This document shows, piece by piece, positions 59,240 to 64,000 of a stretch of DNA of 64,000 nucleotides; position 1 is the stretch's first letter, and each line of letters begins with the position of its first letter. Made by a program: the position numbers and the translations under genes. This stretch comes from Pseudooceanicola spongiae (GTDB taxonomy: Bacteria; Pseudomonadota; Alphaproteobacteria; Rhodobacterales; Rhodobacteraceae). The notes under the pieces were generated by a model. The model saw only the letters and a program-made list of their open reading frames with translations, made no database searches and was not told the DNA's origin. Location of the stretch: NCBI RefSeq assembly GCF_014899185.1, contig NZ_CP045201.1:3821501-3885500 (forward strand), given 5' to 3'.

Positions 59240-61039
59240 ATGACCGAGCTTTCGCACATCCGCAACTTCTCCATCGTCGCCCATATCGACCACGGGAAAT
59301 CCACCCTGGCCGACCGGCTGATTCAATCCACCAACACCGTGGCTGCGCGCGATATGAAAGCGCAGCTTCTGGATGCCATGGATATCGAACGCGAACGCGG
59401 CATCACCATCAAGGCCAACACCGTTCGCATCGAATACAAGGCCGATGATGGCGAGACCTATATTCTCAACCTGATCGACACCCCCGGTCACGTCGACTTT
59501 GCCTATGAGGTCTCCCGCTCCATGCGCGCGGTTGAAGGCTCTCTTCTGGTGGTCGATTCGACGCAAGGCGTCGAGGCGCAGACCCTCGCCAACGTCTATC
59601 AGGCAATCGATGCCAACCACGAGATCGTGCCGGTCCTGAACAAGATCGACCTGCCCGCCGCCGATTGCGCGCGCGTTGCCGAGCAGATCGAGGATGTCAT
59701 CGGCATCGATGCCTCCAACGCGCTGCAGGTGTCGGCCAAATCCGGCATCGGCATCCATGAGACGCTTGAGGCTATCGTCACCCGTCTGCCCGCCCCCAAG
59801 GGCGACGTCACCAAGCCGCTGACCGCGATGCTGGTCGACAGCTGGTATGACGCCTATCTCGGCGTTGTCGTGCTGGTGCGCATCATGGACGGGCTGCTGA
59901 AAAAGGGCGACCGCGTCAAGATGATGCAGAACGGCTCGATCCACGTTGTCGACCGCATCGGCGTGTTCCGCCCCGCCATGCAGGACGTCAAGGAGCTGGG
60001 GCCGGGCGAGATCGGCTTCATCACCGCGCAGATCAAGCAGGTCCGCGACACCCGCGTCGGCGACACCATCACCCACGAGAAGAAGGGCGTCGACAAGGCG
60101 CTGCCGGGCTTCAAACCCTCGCAGCCCGTGGTTTTCTGTGGCCTCTTCCCCGTTGACGCCGCCGAATTCGAAGACCTGCGCGACGCCATCGAAAAGCTCG
60201 CCCTCAACGACGCCTCCTTCAGCTACGAGATGGAGACATCGGCGGCGCTCGGGTTTGGCTTCCGCTGTGGCTTCCTCGGGCTCTTGCACCTTGAGGTGAT
60301 CCGCGACCGGCTGGAGCGCGAGTATGACATCGACCTGATCACCACCGCGCCTTCGGTGATCTACCACGTCTACATGCGCGACGGCTCGATGACCGAGCTG
60401 CACAACCCCGCCGACATGCCCGACCTGACCCTGGTCGATCACATCGAGGAGCCGCGCATCAAGGCGACCATCCTCGTGCCCGACGAATACCTCGGCGATG
60501 TGCTCAAGCTTTGCCAGGACCGTCGCGGCATCCAGATGGATCTGACCTATGCCGGCACCCGCGCCATGGTCGTCTATGACCTGCCCCTGAACGAGGTGGT
60601 CTTTGACTTTTACGACCGTCTGAAATCGGTCACCAAGGGCTACGCCAGCTTTGACTACCACCTCATGGGCTACCGCGAGGATGCTCTGGTCAAGATGTCG
60701 ATCCTGGTCAACGATGAGCCCGTCGACGCCCTGTCGATGATGGTGCATCGTGACCGGGCCGAGATGCGCGGCCGTGGCATGGTCGAAAAGCTGAAAGAGC
60801 TGATCCCGCGCCACATGTTCAAGATCCCGATTCAGGCGGCCATCGGCGGCAAGGTCATCGCGCGCGAGACCCTCTCGGCCATGCGCAAGGACGTGACGGC
60901 GAAATGCTACGGCGGCGACGCCACCCGGAAACGCAAGCTGCTGGACAAGCAGAAGGCGGGCAAGAAGAAGATGCGCCAGTTCGGGAAAGTGGATATTCCT
61001 CAGGAAGCGTTTATTAATGCGCTGAAGATGGATTCGTGA
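59240..61039 (+). CDS. lepA: Elongation factor 4 (LepA)
   Basis: 599 residues from this ATG. Ribosomal GTPase that acts during initiation and stalling. G1 is [10 protein letters not shown], the switch I region [16 protein letters not shown]3 [13 protein letters not shown]4 NKIDLP. The unique C-terminal domain ends with [23 protein letters not shown]. An ATG four codons upstream (59228) is the alternative; neither has a clear ribosome-binding site. The TGA stop overlaps the GTG of the SIR2-like gene, which is unusual for this conserved gene. Confidence 0.95.
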   Translation: MTELSHIRNFSIVAHIDHGKSTLADRLIQSTNTVAARDMKAQLLDAMDIERERGITIKANTVRIEYKADDGETYILNLIDTPGHVDFAYEVSRSMRAVEGSLLVVDSTQGVEAQTLANVYQAIDANHEIVPVLNKIDLPAADCARVAEQIEDVIGIDASNALQVSAKSGIGIHETLEAIVTRLPAPKGDVTKPLTAMLVDSWYDAYLGVVVLVRIMDGLLKKGDRVKMMQNGSIHVVDRIGVFRPAMQDVKELGPGEIGFITAQIKQVRDTRVGDTITHEKKGVDKALPGFKPSQPVVFCGLFPVDAAEFEDLRDAIEKLALNDASFSYEMETSAALGFGFRCGFLGLLHLEVIRDRLEREYDIDLITTAPSVIYHVYMRDGSMTELHNPADMPDLTLVDHIEEPRIKATILVPDEYLGDVLKLCQDRRGIQMDLTYAGTRAMVVYDLPLNEVVFDFYDRLKSVTKGYASFDYHLMGYREDALVKMSILVNDEPVDALSMMVHRDRAEMRGRGMVEKLKELIPRHMFKIPIQAAIGGKVIARETLSAMRKDVTAKCYGGDATRKRKLLDKQKAGKKKMRQFGKVDIPQEAFINALKMDS

Positions 61040-62130
61040 ATGAAGCGCATTCAAATGAATTTGATTGCGTTTTTGTAATCGGCGCAGGGGCTAGTTATGA
61101 GTTTGGTCTTCCGACAGGGGGAGATCTTAAAGATCTGATTATTTCTACACTAGATGATCTTTTGAATCGTCAAGGTTTGGTCGATCAACTTTCTGACGCG
61201 ATATTCTCTTCACTTGGACGCCATACTCAAGCTGATGAAAAGTTAGCGCGAGAGCAGTGCCGAGTAATTAGAGATGGCTTGGTGTTTTCGCCGTCAATTG
61301 ATAACTTTCTACATCTTCATCGGGATAATGAGCTCTTGGTGAATATAGGGAAGTTAACAATTGCTTTCGTAATACTCGGTAGTGAGCGTTCTTCCACTCT
61401 GTATGTACAAAAAGACAATTGGCAGAAAGAATCTGTGCCACAATTCAGCAAGAAGGCTGATGGATTGCATCCAGCTTCGACATACTTGGGGAAAATCTTC
61501 GAAGATTTAACTGTTCTAAGGGGGTTTTCAGAATTTTGCGAACGATTAAACAGAATTTTATTTATATCGTTTAACTATGATCGTTGTATTTTAATGTTTA
61601 TTTGCTTTGCCGCAAAGTTGTTGTACCCAGATGCACAGTATAAAGAGGATCAATTATTTGACAGCATTCACGTTCTGCATCCGTACGGCCACCTTGGTGA
61701 AATTTCTTCCCTCCACGACCTCAAAATAAAGTTTGGAGGCGGGCATCAGCTTAACTCTAATCATTTGTTAGCTGCATCAAAAGGCATTCGAACTTTTACT
61801 GAAGGGGTGTCTGAGGATAATGTCGCTCAAAGCATTGGAGAAGCTCTAAGTCATGCTAATCTTTTGGTGTTTCTTGGGTATGGATTTCTCGATCTGAATA
61901 ACAAGATTTTGGCGCGCGCTGATTTTTCACAATCAATCAAAAGTGTTTTCTCGACTTGCTACATGGTTAGGAATCCCAAGCAAGACGAAATCGTTGAGTT
62001 TTTGGGTGGCAACTATCGCTCAGGTGTAGGTGCAGGTGGCAAGTACCGCCTCTCGGAGGCCATCGTTCAAAATAAGACCTGTAGCGACTTTGTTGAGGAG
62101 TGGCGGTCGAAATTTCGACAGCATTACTGA
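61036..62130 (+). CDS. SIR2-like domain protein, candidate defence NADase
   Basis: 364 residues. A single SIR2_2-type domain: [19 protein letters not shown] (about 13-31) is the NAD loop, [13 protein letters not shown] (about 174-186) carries the Asn/Asp, and [10 protein letters not shown] (about 215-224) the likely catalytic His. It lacks the zinc Cys pairs of true deacylases. The start is a GTG whose GTGA overlaps the lepA stop; no other early start exists. The gene is visibly AT-rich with codons unlike its neighbours, a sign of horizontal transfer. Such proteins often deplete NAD+ in abortive infection. No HerA, argonaute or other partner is adjacent. Confidence 0.75.
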   Translation: MNEAHSNEFDCVFVIGAGASYEFGLPTGGDLKDLIISTLDDLLNRQGLVDQLSDAIFSSLGRHTQADEKLAREQCRVIRDGLVFSPSIDNFLHLHRDNELLVNIGKLTIAFVILGSERSSTLYVQKDNWQKESVPQFSKKADGLHPASTYLGKIFEDLTVLRGFSEFCERLNRILFISFNYDRCILMFICFAAKLLYPDAQYKEDQLFDSIHVLHPYGHLGEISSLHDLKIKFGGGHQLNSNHLLAASKGIRTFTEGVSEDNVAQSIGEALSHANLLVFLGYGFLDLNNKILARADFSQSIKSVFSTCYMVRNPKQDEIVEFLGGNYRSGVGAGGKYRLSEAIVQNKTCSDFVEEWRSKFRQHY

Positions 62131-63036
62131 CCCTTCGTCGAAAGTGTTTATCCAGGTTTTGATCTTTGAATTGGTCCGATTTTAGCGAGAAATTTGTCGG
62201 ATGGGTGTTAGCCCGCGAGTCTACGCTTGCCTCCCCCGTTAACCCAATCCCAGCCCCAAAATCCGCACCGTTCAGATACCGTTCAAATACCGACGGGATA
62301 CCGACGTTCCGATTTGGCCAAAACCCTTTCCTGGGTTCACGCGCGGATCTCACGAAATAGTCCCAACTTAAAGTAATCTCACATGCCGTTTGCGCGTACC
62401 CACATTGAACGCCGAACACCTCTGGAGACGTCCAAAAGCTGCCCCTCCGAGTCCCTCAGTCGTCATAACACACGCATGCCCTGAGGCCCTTCGTTGTATG
62501 GCTCCGCGCAGCCCCGTCGCGGCCCATGTGGTGCCCTTGGCTGCATGGGCACGCGGAGACGCCGAAACCAGAACGGCAGCGCACAGACCCGGTCGGGGAA
62601 GACGCCGCTTCGCATGGCCCGCCTTGGCGTCACGGTCGTGCAGCCGGCGCGGGATTTTCCGTTCATCCTCTTCGGGCTTTCCAGGACGGTTGATCGTCTG
62701 CCCGCGTGGTTTGCTCAAAACTCTGGCGACCTCCACCCGCTCCGCAAAGCCCTTTGTCAGGCCGCCAAAGCGGTGCCGGGCTTGGGGCGACGCAAAGCCC
62801 GGCACAGGAAGAGCGCAAGCACGCCGAAGGAGAGCAACGGGACTTGACGTAACATCGCGAGCGCGGGATAGGTCGCGATCTAGTCTGGGAATTGTAGGTG
62901 CCTGTGTAGAAAGAGGAAAAGGGATAAGCTTCTTCTCTGGTCTGGGTCATCTCGCAACACTGCACCAGCCCCTCTTGATCCGGTTGCTGGTACGTGATTG
63001 CCTCGTCGTTTGTCTCATTGCGAAAGAATTTTTGAT
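62131..63036. other. Gene-free accessory stretch
   Basis: About 0.9 kb without a convincing gene. It holds repeat copy C near the left end. From about 62390 to 62850 the GC content is high and several overlapping frames are open on both strands, but none reads as a known family; it may be a decayed mobile element or gene. From about 62870 the sequence is AT-richer and leads into the next gene. Confidence 0.45.
62265..62305 (+). repeat. Dispersed 41-nt repeat, copy C
   Basis: Begins GCACCG and has RATACCG units at 62275, 62286 and 62297, exactly 11 nt apart. It differs at one of 41 positions from copy B. Confidence 0.88.
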
Positions 63037-64000
63037 ATGCGTGTCAAGCCTAACTGCATCCTGGTCCTTGGAATGCACCGGTCCGGAACAAGCGCTTGCA
63101 CACGTGTCCTGAGCCTTCTGGGTGCGGCTTTGCCCGACAGCCTGATGCCGAGCCATGAAACGAATGTGACTGGGTTCTGGGAGTCCCCCGCCTTCATGGA
63201 CGTCAACGATGCCATGCTGGCCGAAGCGGGCAGCAGCTGGGATGACTGGACCGCCTTCGACGAGAGCGCGCTTGAGCCGGATCGGCTCGCGGCTTACGAG
63301 GCCCGGATCGCTCAGACGATACGGGCCGAACTGGGCAATGCGCCTGTGATCGTCCTGAAGGACCCGCGTATCGCGCGCTTTGTGCCGCTTTATCTGAGGG
63401 TACTGCAGTCCGAAGGCTTTGATGTCCGCTGCGTTCACATCACACGCAACCCCTGCGAGGTTGCTCAGTCGCTGGAAGACCGCGATGGTTTTTCGGCCGC
63501 GTTTTCGTCGCTTCTGTGGTTGCGCCACACGCTGGATGCCGAACAGGCGTCGCGCTCGTGTAACCGGATTTTCCTGACCTATCAGGGCCTTATGTCCGAT
63601 GAGGGTGCCACGATCCGGCGTCTGGCCGAATGGGGCGCGGGGGTTGGCCTGTCATCGGCTCCGCAGTCTCTGCAGGCGGCATCCCGGCATCTTGAGAGTG
63701 GATTGCGTCACTTCGCCGATGGCGAGGCGCTGCTTGCTCAGGGGGGCGATGCTCTCTCGCAATTTCTGGCAACGACGTATACCACCGTGACGTCGCTAAG
63801 TGGCGATCCGATGCAGGCAGACGCGCTCGCCAAACTTGATGACTGTGCGGCAAGGCTGAACTGGGCAACCGAGCTGTGCGGACCGGCGTTTCACGCGCTG
63901 AACCAAAGACTGCGGCGGCAAGACGAGACCGACAGCACGCGTGTCACCGAGCTTGAAACAGCGCGGAGCGAAATCGAAGCGCTGCGTCAGGCACATGCCA
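63037..64000 (+). CDS. Sulfotransferase-like protein, cut by window end
   Basis: At least 321 residues; the end is outside the window. ILVLGMHRSGTSACTRVL (about 8-25) is the PAPS 5'-phosphosulfate loop of sulfotransferase-family proteins, and VIVLKDPRIARFVPLYL with HITRNPCEVAQSL matches the 3'-phosphate region (Arg and Ser). The last 30 visible residues look like the start of a coiled coil (VTELETARSEIEALRQAHA). Such long proteins with a sulfotransferase head are often found in polysaccharide clusters. The ATG at 63037 has a weak GAAAG upstream. Confidence 0.75.
   Translation, partial: MRVKPNCILVLGMHRSGTSACTRVLSLLGAALPDSLMPSHETNVTGFWESPAFMDVNDAMLAEAGSSWDDWTAFDESALEPDRLAAYEARIAQTIRAELGNAPVIVLKDPRIARFVPLYLRVLQSEGFDVRCVHITRNPCEVAQSLEDRDGFSAAFSSLLWLRHTLDAEQASRSCNRIFLTYQGLMSDEGATIRRLAEWGAGVGLSSAPQSLQAASRHLESGLRHFADGEALLAQGGDALSQFLATTYTTVTSLSGDPMQADALAKLDDCAARLNWATELCGPAFHALNQRLRRQDETDSTRVTELETARSEIEALRQAHA

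Noticed and set aside
61036..62130. SIR2-HerA or SIR2-argonaute module
   Set aside because: No HerA-type ATPase or argonaute gene is adjacent; upstream is lepA and downstream is non-coding.
62390..63112. A 240-codon open frame on the plus strand
   Set aside because: Composition is Arg/Ala/Ser-rich, it overlaps the well-supported sulfotransferase start in another frame, and equally open frames exist on the other strand.

Overview
The window looks like chromosomal DNA of an alphaproteobacterium of the family Rhodobacteraceae (Roseobacter clade). The evidence is the high GC content, GcrA, the F1 ATP synthase operon delta-alpha-gamma-beta-epsilon without F0 genes, several protein families typical of the group (DUF2125, DUF1467, DUF6455, Hint-domain and H-type lectin proteins), a perfect FnrL-type box, and the short 'GAAGTATTT...GGCAAGATGA' intergenic repeat that I associate with this family from memory. 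I cannot name the genus. No tRNA, rRNA, CRISPR array or intact insertion sequence was recognised.

Layout. 0.5-5 kb: hisC, a prephenate/arogenate dehydrogenase and an extensin-like gene chained by GTGA overlaps, then a convergent DUF2125 gene and a ChaC-type cyclotransferase. 5-8.9 kb: a MotA/TolQ/ExbB-like channel gene and a MotB/OmpA-like gene with a very long coiled coil. 9-13.2 kb: clpA, gloB and a methyltransferase. 13.9-18.8 kb: atpHAGDC. 19-25 kb: H-type lectin, UPF0173 hydrolase, ceramidase-like protein, gatCA, excalibur lipoprotein, amidase, YmdB-like phosphodiesterase. 25-36 kb: an SLC13 permease, M48 lipoprotein, histone-deacetylase-like amidohydrolase, nitroreductase, EI24 protein, DUF1467 with methylmalonyl-CoA epimerase, a response regulator, wrbA, a 2OG-Fe oxygenase and nadE. 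36-48 kb: MORN-repeat protein, dienelactone hydrolase, YebC, a second SLC13 permease, DUF6455, rimO, AsmA, gcrA, argF and argD. 48-61 kb: meaB, an unrecognised two-gene operon with a PD-(D/E)XK-like protein, hrpB, rpmB, PCu(A)C chaperone, cobB, a low-molecular-weight phosphatase, Hint protein, a Tat-exported MBL hydrolase and lepA. 61-64 kb: accessory DNA with an AT-rich SIR2-like gene overlapping the lepA stop, about 0.9 kb without a convincing gene, and the start of a sulfotransferase-like gene that runs off the window.

Most of the window is ordinary core genome. The items that deserve attention are: (1) the SIR2-like gene translationally coupled to lepA, a candidate stand-alone NAD-consuming defence effector; (2) the PD-(D/E)XK/unknown-partner pair at 49.8-51.2 kb; (3) a dispersed 41-nt intergenic repeat, present three times, made of three RATACCG units spaced exactly 11 nt apart; (4) the MotA/MotB-like pair whose stator partner carries a coiled coil of roughly 600 residues; and (5) a perfect FnrL box before a small Cys-rich DUF6455 gene. 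Functions are inferred from motifs read by eye; no database search was possible.
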